DNA of 64,000 bases, from NCBI GenBank assembly GCA_965644295.1, contig CBFFRP010000527.1, forward strand, positions 22,321-86,320, written 5' to 3'. This DNA is from Paraphysomonas bandaiensis (lineage: Eukaryota; Chrysophyceae). Under the pieces are notes generated by a model, which saw only the letters and a list, made by a program, of their open reading frames with translations, made no database searches and was not told where the DNA came from. Shown here one piece after another: positions 1 through 9,625 of the stretch (positions are counted from its first letter, which is position 1; each line of letters starts with the position of its first letter). A program made the translations under genes and the position numbers.

Positions 1-718
1 CATACCATTCTTGTTGTAAATTTCATTTAAATCTTTGTAAAGATTGCCTCATTCCCGCAGTGTACCCATAGTAAGTTGTAACGGTAGTATATTTAGGGTA
101 TTTGTCCCTACTTAATTTATCCGATGTTCCTACTAAACCAAAAAGTGCCATTTGTTCGTTCTAATTTTTTCTAATATCCCTATTAAACTAAAACTAAAAG
201 CTGAGCCTACTAAATTTTTCAGACATTCCTACTAACTTAAGAATTTTATTCGATTCCACTTTAAAGCAATAAGGCTCAGCCGTCATTTTTAGTTTAATAC
301 GAAAACCTGCTAAATTTAGTAGGTACAAATGGAAAATTTAGTTGGTATAAAATATAAAATTGACGAATGACACCGCCCATAGTAAAGCGCTTTATGCCCT
401 TTCAAGGTGTGAGCCTTCGACATACTGTTAATTCATAGAAGGCTCACACCAAGGAAAACATCAGGGACAAGGTACAATTAAAACCTGGGATGGGGAATAC
501 GGGCTCTTGTCTAAAATTTTAAAACATTTTTTTTGTTTCGGTTTCAAAATAATAGCTGCGGCATGATATAGCCTCCTTATAACCCACGGGTTTATATAAC
601 TATATCCGTGGAGGGAGCCGTGGAGTACAAACAAGTGATATTGAAAAAGTCAACAGAGAATGGATCCGCAACTGCATTTTTTTATAAGTACATAATCAAA
701 ATTCGAAGACAGCAGTTG
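1..718. other. AT-rich intergenic stretch, no gene seen
   Basis: No convincing reading frame is present. The first 350 bases repeat loose variants of CCTACTAAA and include an imperfect inverted pair (GCTGAGCC at 200-207, GGCTCAGC at 273-280). A perfect 13-bp hairpin lies at 406-450. Around 500-600 there is a stretch resembling 12905-12990 (shared GATATA-GCCTCCT-ATAACCC), which suggests a dispersed repeat remnant. Confidence 0.5.
406..450. repeat. Perfect 13-bp inverted repeat (hairpin)
   Basis: The arm GGTGTGAGCCTTC at 406-418 is exactly reverse-complementary to 438-450, with a 19-base loop. It lies in non-coding AT-rich DNA about 270 bp downstream of the stop codon of the minus-strand sulfotransferase-like gene. 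It could be a repeat remnant or a 3'-end structure; no function can be assigned. Confidence 0.7.
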
Positions 719-1666
719 TCATAACCGCGTCTTCTGCTGCAGCGAAGAACAATACTTTGATATAGAATACTTAAAGCATTTGTAATCTACTTCCAGTAAA
801 ATGCACAGCGCCTTTAGGTATATAGGTTCTTCTCTTAAAACTTGCCAGAATATATCCCGACTATGAAACGGGTCGTCAGATGTAACATGATGTACAAGCG
901 GCGCAAAAGTCATGTTTATATGATACATACTATTTATTTTTGTCCAGTCATCCTGAAACTGTTCCAGCTTGCCGACATATGTTGGACTATACTTGGTCAA
1001 AATACCAGACTGGGGGTACAGATGCATGACACTGTGTATACTTTTAGCAATAGGTAACTGACAATCCAGAAATTGCTCTATTTGTTCTTTAACTTTTGAT
1101 CTTGATATTTCTGAGACCGGCCCGTGCTGCTTTAACCACCAGTGGTACTCAGTTAAACCGGCAGCGAAGTGCTCTAAGGGTTCTCGAACAAAAGTAAATG
1201 ACGGAACATCTCGAAAATCACTAAAACCAAAGTTTCGAAGCATTTGCTTCGATGCTATTAAAACATTTGACGTATTATACATGTATAAATTTCCACTGCT
1301 TCGTAATTGATTCGCAGCCAAATTAGCCTTTATATTCATGCTTCCTCCTTTATAGTTGCTAATGTATTGAACTGGAACACCACTAATATTATATAACATA
1401 GAACCATGGTGTGTAGTAAAAACTTTTAATGGTGAGTAGTAGCAGTGTGTTCCACAAGAACATGTTGTCCTTTTATCTAAGCTTAGTACACGCCGAGCAT
1501 TTTCCCATATCTGAAGCTGCATGTTGGAATCAGATAATGCATATCGACAATACTCAGCATCATTTAAATTCGAATATTTCACAACAGGTGATGATATAAA
1601 TGTCTGAATGTTAAGAAAGAGAACTAAATACTGAACAGGAGAGTATCTCATATAAGTTTTCTTCAC
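719..1666 (-). CDS. Sulfotransferase-like type II membrane or secreted protein
   Basis: This is a 315-residue uninterrupted frame ending in TGA. A hydrophobic segment at about residues 11-26, after a short basic start (MKKTYMRY), looks like a signal anchor, so the protein probably enters the Golgi. Residues 105-113 (YKGGSMNIK) resemble the 5'-phosphosulfate loop of carbohydrate sulfotransferases. Residues 159-170 (FVREPLEHFAAG) match the 3'-phosphate-binding F-V-R-[DE]-P-x-E-R-F pattern, and the later YVGKLEQFQDDW also occurs in this fold. In the family, PAPS is the sulfate donor and a glycan the acceptor. The assignment rests on short motifs; the loop lacks the usual K-x-G-[CS]-[ST]-S spelling, so activity is uncertain. 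Chosen start: first ATG, which gives the intact signal anchor. The neighbour RSPH3 is divergent and functionally unrelated. Confidence 0.6.
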   Translation of the reverse strand: MKKTYMRYSPVQYLVLFLNIQTFISSPVVKYSNLNDAEYCRYALSDSNMQLQIWENARRVLSLDKRTTCSCGTHCYYSPLKVFTTHHGSMLYNISGVPVQYISNYKGGSMNIKANLAANQLRSSGNLYMYNTSNVLIASKQMLRNFGFSDFRDVPSFTFVREPLEHFAAGLTEYHWWLKQHGPVSEISRSKVKEQIEQFLDCQLPIAKSIHSVMHLYPQSGILTKYSPTYVGKLEQFQDDWTKINSMYHINMTFAPLVHHVTSDDPFHSRDIFWQVLREEPIYLKALCILLEVDYKCFKYSISKYCSSLQQKTRL

Positions 1667-2333
1667 TACACCGTGTTGTTATGTGATATAAGAGTGTTAT
1701 AGTGTCAATCTAATGGGAATCTAATCATATGAAGATGTCTTTTATCATTGAGCTTATTGCTGACAATGAACTACAATCATTGTAATATAATCACTAATAA
1801 AATCAATATATCTTTATTGTCTATCCTTCATATGAAACTATCATCTCTTAACTATACTATACAGAGAGATCACTGACAATAATATACACCACCCAGCGTG
1901 ATAGCAGTGTGCCTGGTCGAGATCGGAGATGTACATCAGTGTCGTAGTACATACATGTACGATTCTCTGCTGTATTGTGTATAGTGTATATATAGATACA
2001 AAGTACTGTATACTGTACTGTATATGGGTGTCCACATATTGTATTTCAATAATACAGTTACGGTATTCCAATATAGACATCTAGGAATTCCTAATACAGT
2101 GAAGTATTTATATCGTGTAGTCTATCAGTAGTCCCTGTATATGTGACTGCAAAAGATATTGACGGTTTCTTTTTTTTTGTCTATACAATTAGCGTAATAT
2201 ACCAGCAGAGATGGTCACACAGTTATTGTCAGTACAGTGTGCCCGAACCATTGAGAGAGAGTATTAAAAGGATCAGATATAGAAGTTATTATATCAATCA
2301 TTCACCTACTCATCTTATAGTGTAGTAGGTATA
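1667..2333. other. Divergent intergenic region
   Basis: This separates the minus-strand sulfotransferase-like gene from plus-strand RSPH3. It is AT-rich and contains a GTAC/TATA-rich stretch at about 1970-2040 made of short CAGTATAC/TGTACAG-like pieces, similar in style to the other head-to-head spacers in this window. No gene was found. It presumably holds the promoters of both neighbours. Confidence 0.45.
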
Positions 2334-3452
2334 ATGCAAGAAAAGTTTTCATACTCTTCGCAGCCTCATGCTGCTCCAGTAAAACGTCGTCCTAAATATA
2401 GAAATGAAAATGATCCAGGGCCCCCAGAGCCCTTTGATGGTAATGGAAGTTTAAACATGATGCATGATCCAAGAGTAGTTAGAGGAAACACATATGCAGC
2501 CAAGGTTATGACTACATACTCAAACCAGGAGCAAATGCAGTTACAAAAGGAAAATTCTCGTAGAATTAAGCAAGATTCTGCAAAGAGAAGAAACACTGCC
2601 ACAGTACGAGTAAACACACCACCTGCAGTGGATGGACGTACCAATACGACAATGCAAACTGAAAATTACCTTGAAGAGCTTACCGACAGACCTATTGAAG
2701 TTGATTCTGAGACACAAACTCAGGCATATATGGATAGGCCGGTGTCCCCATTATTCGTAGCAACGAAGACTGGGATCGATGAACAGACTCAAATCGAACC
2801 TGGCGATTTATTTGATTTTGACTTAGAAGTAGAACCTATTCTCGAAGTATTAGTGGGGAAAACTATTCACGTCTCTATGCTTGAGCTAATGCAAGAAGAA
2901 GAGTTGGAAAATATCCGCCGTGAGCAAGAAGAATTCGAGGCTGTGCGAAACATTGAGTTAGCAGAAGTGCAAAGACTTGAAGCTGAGGCACGCCGAAAGA
3001 CTCAAGAGAAAGATCGACGCATTGCGCAGGAGAAACAACGAGTACAGGACCGTATTGAGTTGGAAGAAAAGATTGCGGCTAGGGCATTCTCTAGTCAGTA
3101 TTTATCCACGATGCATGATGGTATTATGAGCGATCTTATGGATGATGGCTTCTTTTACGACCCTGTCAAGAAAGAAATTGAAGACAGTATAATGCTGGAG
3201 CAAATATCTGGCTTACGTGATCGTGTGGAGTGTTATGACATAGCGCAAGGTCTTCTAGAAGAACTTATTATTGATGCCGGAGTGATGGCCAAGGAATTTC
3301 AAGATCGGGCAGAGGCTGCACGGAATGCTCGCAAGGAGCGTGAGCGCAAAGAAGCAGAAGCTGCTGCGAAAGCAAAAGCAGCTGAAGAAGCTGCAAAACG
3401 AGCGGCCGAGGAGGCAGCTGCAGCTGCGGAAGCTGCTGCGGAAGAAGAATAG
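2334..3452 (+). CDS. RSPH3: Radial spoke protein 3 homologue (axonemal)
   Basis: A 372-residue single-exon frame. The N-terminal half carries the radial spoke 3 signature in order: DPRVVRGNTYAAKV (residues 45-58), MQTENYLEEL (107-116), QTQAYMDRPVSPLFVATKTG (128-147) and IEPGDLFDFDLEVEPILEVL (154-173). The C-terminal half is charged coiled coil (about 185-265) and ends in a Lys/Glu/Ala-rich tail (from about 330). RSPH3 is the spoke-stalk scaffold that docks radial spokes to axonemal doublet microtubules and acts as an A-kinase anchor in animals and Chlamydomonas. Its presence shows that the organism builds a motile flagellum at some life stage. The length is shorter than the human protein, close to the conserved core plus tail. 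The start was chosen at the first ATG after the AT-rich spacer. Family assignment is firm; the regulatory role is inherited from the family. Confidence 0.93.
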   Translation: MQEKFSYSSQPHAAPVKRRPKYRNENDPGPPEPFDGNGSLNMMHDPRVVRGNTYAAKVMTTYSNQEQMQLQKENSRRIKQDSAKRRNTATVRVNTPPAVDGRTNTTMQTENYLEELTDRPIEVDSETQTQAYMDRPVSPLFVATKTGIDEQTQIEPGDLFDFDLEVEPILEVLVGKTIHVSMLELMQEEELENIRREQEEFEAVRNIELAEVQRLEAEARRKTQEKDRRIAQEKQRVQDRIELEEKIAARAFSSQYLSTMHDGIMSDLMDDGFFYDPVKKEIEDSIMLEQISGLRDRVECYDIAQGLLEELIIDAGVMAKEFQDRAEAARNARKERERKEAEAAAKAKAAEEAAKRAAEEAAAAAEAAAEEE

Positions 3453-4123
3453 CCCATTCTAGTACTTTCTGATGGACGGCCTTTATAGCCATCGTCTTTG
3501 TTTTTATACTTCTGTCGTGTAGCACATATAAAACGTGAAATTTTCGGCATATATATTCTGAATGAGTGCTGTTGTGTAGCTTTTGGTAATAAATTATTTA
3601 TATATTCGTCGTCAATAGGAACTATGCTTCTGGTTATTACAACCCGAAATGTAATTTGTTGCTAATATATTCATATATTCTATGAAAAACGAGAAGAAAT
3701 ATTTCACACATAATCGTACACTGATCAGACAAAAGCGCATAAATTGAAAATTGAAGTATATGTTAAATATGTAGCCTGTTCGTTTTATCATTCTGCCCTA
3801 AGAATGGTAGAATAGCTTTGCCATATCTTCTAGCTTTGTTTGTATACTATCCACTATCATGACAGGCTTGTATTAATTCTTCAAATCTACCTGACGCCAC
3901 GCACAAAAAAATATGCCGGGATTTAATAAGATCGCTGCATAGCTTAGTTTAATCAACACTATAACTACATGATAATTGGGCGCGCCCTCAGAACAGGGCA
4001 AAACTTATACAAAGTACGACCAAAATTCGCTATCAGTATGTATTATATATATTAGGAACGATAGTCCTCGCTTATCAATTTGATATAATGATACAGTATC
4101 CGAGGTTCGACTTCCAGGCCAGG
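3453..4123. other. Convergent intergenic region, no gene seen
   Basis: This lies between the 3' end of RSPH3 and the 3' end of the EEP phosphatase gene. It is AT-rich, without a reading frame of note or repeats that I can recognise. It should hold two 3' untranslated regions. Confidence 0.5.
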
Positions 4124-5251
4124 TCAAACGTCAAATGGCTCGTAGGTAAAGGATGCAAGTAAACCTAAGTGGTCAGATACTGGGCAAAATGATGCCGATC
4201 CTTGAGTTCCATGAAACCAGTCACAACTGTAAGCTTCGATTAGATTCAATCCTCTTTTGTTGCTTAAATGCCGGAGAGGAAGTCTATCTCCTGATTCTGC
4301 TCTTATGGGGCTCGATACAACAGGTTCTGAGTAGGAAGCATCTTGCGATGCCGGTGTGTACCATATATGATCTATAGTGTCATTACCGATTCCGCCCGGC
4401 CACGTAGCCTTCCACAAACCACAACTGAGCTGTTGTACCCTTAACCGAAACTTGCTGGGAGTGCGCCTAAAGCTCTTGAAGGTGCCACTGCTAGTTTCAG
4501 TCACATTCTCTAAGTCACCAAATAAACTACTCATCTCTTCATAAGATCCAGTGAAGCTTTGTGATTTGCGCTCCGGGGATAAATTAAAATCTCCACATAA
4601 TATAACGTCATGGGATGCATTGCATTTCAAAGAGGCGATGCGAGATTGTAACTGATGTAGCTGCCAAGACTTCGACAACGCACTGCGGGAGTCAAGATGG
4701 GTGCCCAATACATGTACACTATGACTATCAGATACAGGAAGTTGTATGCCTACAAGTCCTTTCGTATTCACTCTCTCTTCAGTGCAATCAAAATTTTCCG
4801 AAAATGAGCTCTTAAAAGGAATCCGTGAGAATATTATCAGGCCACTGTTTTGACCGAACACAGACGGTAGTGATTCAGCAGGATTCGTATGATACGAAAA
4901 CCCAATTTTAGTCATGCCCTTGGTTAGGTTTGATAATTCGGAGCACAGTACAATAGGTCCAATTCGAAATAGAAACGCTTCTTGTATAACAACAACATCT
5001 AAATCAGAACATTCTTTCACATTTTCAAGAAATATATCGATTCTTTTCTTCTTATTAGGAGCTGGAACTAAGTAATGTAACCACAGATTATGTGTTAGTA
5101 TATTTAAAGTCTTGATATTATGTGAAGATACTGGTTGATTAGGAATCCCACTGCCCAGTAATGTTAAAGCTTCATACTGAGCATTCCTCTGCTTGATGAA
5201 ACATACTACAGCAGCTGATATACCCCCACATACAAGAAATATACCTGACAT
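4124..5251 (-). CDS. Endonuclease/exonuclease/phosphatase-fold protein, neutral sphingomyelinase-like
   Basis: A 375-residue single-exon frame ending in TGA. Residues 3-19 form an N-terminal hydrophobic segment, probably a membrane anchor. The EEP-fold catalytic residues are all visible: N55 in THNLW, E91 in VIQEAF, H185 in GTHLDS, D221 and N223 in GDFN, D294-H295 in IDHIWY, and the terminal D360-H361 in SDHLGL. This set defines the Mg-dependent phosphodiesterase superfamily that includes neutral sphingomyelinases (SMPD2-like), DNase I and inositol phosphatases. The LTHNLW start of the fold and the membrane anchor favour a neutral sphingomyelinase-like enzyme cleaving sphingomyelin-type lipids, but the substrate cannot be decided from the sequence. 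Its start codon lies only 110 bp from the outer edge of the large inverted repeat, so its promoter must be short or overlap the repeat. Confidence 0.8.
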   Translation of the reverse strand: MSGIFLVCGGISAAVVCFIKQRNAQYEALTLLGSGIPNQPVSSHNIKTLNILTHNLWLHYLVPAPNKKKRIDIFLENVKECSDLDVVVIQEAFLFRIGPIVLCSELSNLTKGMTKIGFSYHTNPAESLPSVFGQNSGLIIFSRIPFKSSFSENFDCTEERVNTKGLVGIQLPVSDSHSVHVLGTHLDSRSALSKSWQLHQLQSRIASLKCNASHDVILCGDFNLSPERKSQSFTGSYEEMSSLFGDLENVTETSSGTFKSFRRTPSKFRLRVQQLSCGLWKATWPGGIGNDTIDHIWYTPASQDASYSEPVVSSPIRAESGDRLPLRHLSNKRGLNLIEAYSCDWFHGTQGSASFCPVSDHLGLLASFTYEPFDV

Positions 5252-5360
5252 AATTCACTACAATAAAATGTTATAATAACTTTTCGTGTTTGATTGAGAT
5301 CATGAAATGAACCTGATCTTAAGCAGATACGCATGTGATCGTAAGGGCATCATATCAATA

Positions 5361-8300
5361 CCTATAACGAAAGAAAATCGGCCCCCTCAAAAAAATCGGC
5401 CCCCCCTTTTCATCATCATTTTCCCACCCCCCCTTGAACTGATATGCACATACATACATGACATTAACTCCAACACCACAACTAACCACAACATACACCA
5501 ATACAATCAGACACATACACGCTATCTTTACAATGGAGTATGTCAACATTATATGCAGCCATTTTTACCATCACACCCTGTGTCTCGAGTGATTAGACAG
5601 AGGAGCCCTGCGTCCTCAGGATGGCTATTGATCGCTATATGCAGAGCAGTGGGATACATTAACCACTACTGAGACTCTATATTCAACTTACTACTGCAGA
5701 CAAAGTGTTTGGAGAGGTGAGAGGGTGTGGGAGGGTCACGTATCATCTCTGTGGCTTGGATTCTGTGCCGGTCAGTATTTGTCCATAGGGAGGAGGGGTC
5801 CATACAGTGCACATCAGGTCATACATTCACCAGAAATTTGAAATGCGCCAAAATAATATGCCATATCGATGCTACCTTGTCACCATCCGAGTCAGCTTAT
5901 CAGTGTCGGAACCGACTTATCGAATGGAAGATAAGCGATATTTATTTGGTAGAAAGAGATTTGGCGCTTTATGGGCTTCCTTGTGCGTTGTACAATGATT
6001 AATGTTGCAAATACCCTTGACTAGCTTGTTGGTTGCAGGCACCCCATGGTAGGGTGCTGTAGGGTCACAGCAAGCAGTGTTCACTCATGTCATATATGTA
6101 GGATACCTAATATATTGCACTCATTCAGCTTTATTGGGGTCTTGTTACATCTACAATGCCATTGTTGCCATACTTGTCGATTTAAATGGGCTTTACGGCG
6201 AGTGCAGCTGATGATTGTTGAAAGTCTTTGTTGGCTATTCTCAAGACTTTGTCCCGAACTATCTCTCCACGCGACTTGTGTGAATGTGTATGTTTTATGT
6301 CTATACATATATATTACCTTTGTATGTACTTTATATGCACATGTGTGTACTACGTTTCCCTTATGTTTACTAGGTTTATATGGGTGTACGAGGTTTATTA
6401 TATATATTACCTACAATGCTTCATATAAGCGTCAGTGTTCGAATATATGTACTCTTGACTTATGTATGAGAATATGTTACCTGTGTGTTTTTGTATGCAT
6501 ATATATACGAGCGTTCTGAATGTATGTGTATCTGTGTGTTGTCATGTAGATATTTATAATAATAATATGATATCGTTATAGTCGATGTGAACTTGCTTGT
6601 ATAAGTACTAGTCATAGTAAAGTAGCTATATATATATGTAGATCTTAAATACAACGATTGGCAGTATGTGTTTACAAGAAGTATAGGTATAAGGTATAAG
6701 TTAGCTTATCACACAAGTGTCTAAATCTAAACTACGAAGGAGTACAGTAGCTGATTTATATTGACAGAAGTAGTGTACTATTCCAAGTTATACGTGGGCT
6801 AGCATCGAGGTATTTGCTGGAATAATTACATACATAACAAGACAGTATACTATCAAACCACACATATACCGGCATGAATTTATAAGCAAATATTAGAATA
6901 TTAGTCAAGTGGTTATGGTTATCTAGTTTCAAAATAGCAATCAATAGACGATAACAACCTAGGAATTATAAGCACACTATCAGTACTCTCGCCACTAAAC
7001 AGATTAGTTGGGAATATGTGCGAACAATAGCATACAACTACGCAATGGTACAACGAACTATTGAATGTCCTTAAATCGAATTAGTCATTTTAAGTTCAAG
7101 TGCTCCTGGTTTTAGGAGCAGCTAGAACTGATAGAGCATGTACAATTTGTCTCCGCCTATCAAAGTAATATCAGCTCTACGTTTCGATTAAGACTCTGAT
7201 TTTCTTTTTAAAGTGTCAAGTTCTTTCATTTGTTGCTCTTTACAGCGCATCTTCTGCCTTTTTTATTCTTTTCCTTTCTGCTTTATAGCTGTTGCTGTCT
7301 TGAAACCTTTATACGAATATTTTCTTCATCCACATGTATTCTATAATGAACTTAAGATCTCCAGAAGCCATCTCCGCTTTGTATCTTTCAACAACTACTT
7401 CATGATTAACACTCTTTGACTAAAGTTCAACATGCGTGAGATTATTATGACAAATGATGGTAGTACCAGGTTTATTAAATACCACCCTCAACCAACTCTC
7501 TATGTGCTGCGCGACAACGAAGTGTGACATAAACGAAAACACAAGAAATTCAGTCAAACATTACATCTACCACTTCATCCAGTATTATCACTGAAAACGT
7601 AATACTTAAACCACTAAAACATTGCGTAGTTGTATGCTATTGTTCGCACATATTCCCAACTAATCTGTTTAGTGGCGAGAGTACTGATAGTGTGCTTATA
7701 ATTCCTAGGTTGTTATCGTCTATTGATTGCTATTTTGAAACTAGATAACCATAACCACTTGACTAATATTCTAATATTTGCTTATAAATTCATGCCGGTA
7801 TATGTGTGGTTTGATAGTATACTGTCTTGTTATGTATGTAATTATTCCAGCAAATACCTCGATGCTAGCCCACGTATAACTTGGAATAGTACACTACTTC
7901 TGTCAATATAAATCAGCTACTGTACTCCTTCGTAGTTTAGATTTAGACACTTGTGTGATAAGCTAACTTATACCTTATACCTATACTTCTTGTAAACACA
8001 TACTGCCAATCGTTGTATTTAAGATCTACATATATATATAGCTACTTTACTATGACTAGTACTTATACAAGCAAGTTCACATCGACTATAACGATATCAT
8101 ATTATTATTATAAATATCTACATGACAACACACAGATACACATACATTCAGAACGCTCGTATATATATGCATACAAAAACACACAGGTAACATATTCTCA
8201 TACATAAGTCAAGAGTACATATATTCGAACACTGACGCTTATATGAAGCATTGTAGGTAATATATATAATAAACCTCGTACACCCATATAAACCTAGTAA

Positions 8301-9306
8301 ACATAAGGGAAACGTAGTACACACATGTGCATATAAAGTACATACAAAGGTAATATATATGTATAGACATAAAACATACACATTCACACAAGTCGCGTGG
8401 AGAGATAGTTCGGGACAAAGTCTTGAGAATAGCCAACAAAGACTTTCAACAATTATCAGCTGCACTCGCCGTAAAGCCCATTTAAATCGACAAGTATGGC
8501 AACAATGGCATTGTAGATGTAACAAGACCCCAATAAAGCTGAATGAGTGCAATATATTAGGTATCCTACATATATGACATGAGTGAACACTGCTTGCTGT
8601 GACCCTACAGCACCCTACCATGGGGTGCCTGCAACCAACAAGCTAGTCAAGGGTATTTGCAACATTAATCATTGTACAATGCACAAGGAAGCCCATAAAG
8701 CGCCAAATCTCTTTCTACCAAATAAATATCGCTTATCTTCCATTCGATAAGTCGGTTCCGACACTGATAAGCTGACTCGGATGGTGACAAGGTAGCATCG
8801 ATATGGCATATTATTTTGGCGCATTTCAAATTTCTGGTGAATGTATGACCTGATGTGCACTGTATGGACCCCTCCTCCCTATGGACAAATACTGACCGGC
8901 ACAGAATCCAAGCCACAGAGATGATACGTGACCCTCCCACACCCTCTCACCTCTCCAAACACTTTGTCTGCAGTAGTAAGTCGAATATAGAGTCTCAGTA
9001 GTGGTTAATGTATCCCACTGCTCTGCATATAGCGATCAATAGCCATCCTGAGGACGCAGGGCTCCTCTGTCTTATCACTCGAGACACAGGGTGTGATGGT
9101 AAAAATGGCTGCATATAATGTTGACATACTCCATTGTAAAGATAGCGTGTATGTGTCTGATTGTATTGGTGTATGTTGTGGTTAGTTGTGGTGTTGGAGT
9201 TAATGTCATGTATGTATGTGCATATCAGTTCAAGGGTGGGTGGGAAAATGATGATGAAAAGGGGGGGCCGATTTTTTTGAGGGGGCCGATTTTCTTTCGT
9301 TATAGG
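5361..9306. repeat. Long inverted repeat (foldback), 1,687-bp arms, 572-bp spacer
   Basis: Left arm 5361-7047 and right arm 7620-9306 are reverse complements; paired coordinates always sum to 14,667. Only a handful of differences are seen, for example near 5432, 5594, 5687, 5990 and 6211, so the arms are about 99% identical. The outer ends read CCTATAACGAAAG and CTTTCGTTATAGG and then carry two tandem G/C-runs (ATCGGCCCCC type). AATA flanks both sides (5357-5360 and 9307-9310), which could be a 4-bp target-site duplication or chance. No transposase-like protein is recognisable in either arm or the spacer, and the paired small reading frames lack family features. It could be a foldback transposon, an inverted duplication, or an assembly-created palindrome. 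Confidence 0.9.
7048..7619. other. Unique spacer of the foldback repeat
   Basis: This is 572 bp of AT-rich DNA between the inverted arms. No gene, no recognisable domain and no internal repeat were seen. The only reading frame (68 codons, 7213-7419) is rich in Phe, Ser and Leu and resembles random AT-rich sequence. Confidence 0.6.
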
Positions 9307-9625
9307 AATACAGCAGAGCGAGTATCATTCCAAACTGAGTCAGAAAACTGAAAATATACTATCGCTTAAAGATTGTGTACAGAATGTTCACGAATATTTT
9401 TTTCGCCAAAGAACAGAACATCGAACTTCGACTTCATCATGTATGACAAACAAGAGTGTTATTCATACATAATTCCATCCATCACACTGTCAGATATACA
9501 TATACAACACGACACATATGCTATATATATGTACCCTCTATGAACCATCTGTTAGTAGTAGAAACATATCAGTGACAACTCTAACATCTCTTGCTATGTT
9601 TTGATTGAAACTACCTCTTGTTTCC

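Noticed and set aside
7213-7419. 68-codon frame in the foldback spacer as a transposase remnant
   Set aside because: Phe/Ser/Leu-rich without catalytic motifs; typical of AT-rich non-coding DNA.
5361-9306. Paired small reading frames in the inverted arms (62, 64, 66, 72, 91 and 157 codons) as genes
   Set aside because: They occur twice only because the arms are copies, have Cys/Tyr/Ile-rich random composition and no domain or signal features.
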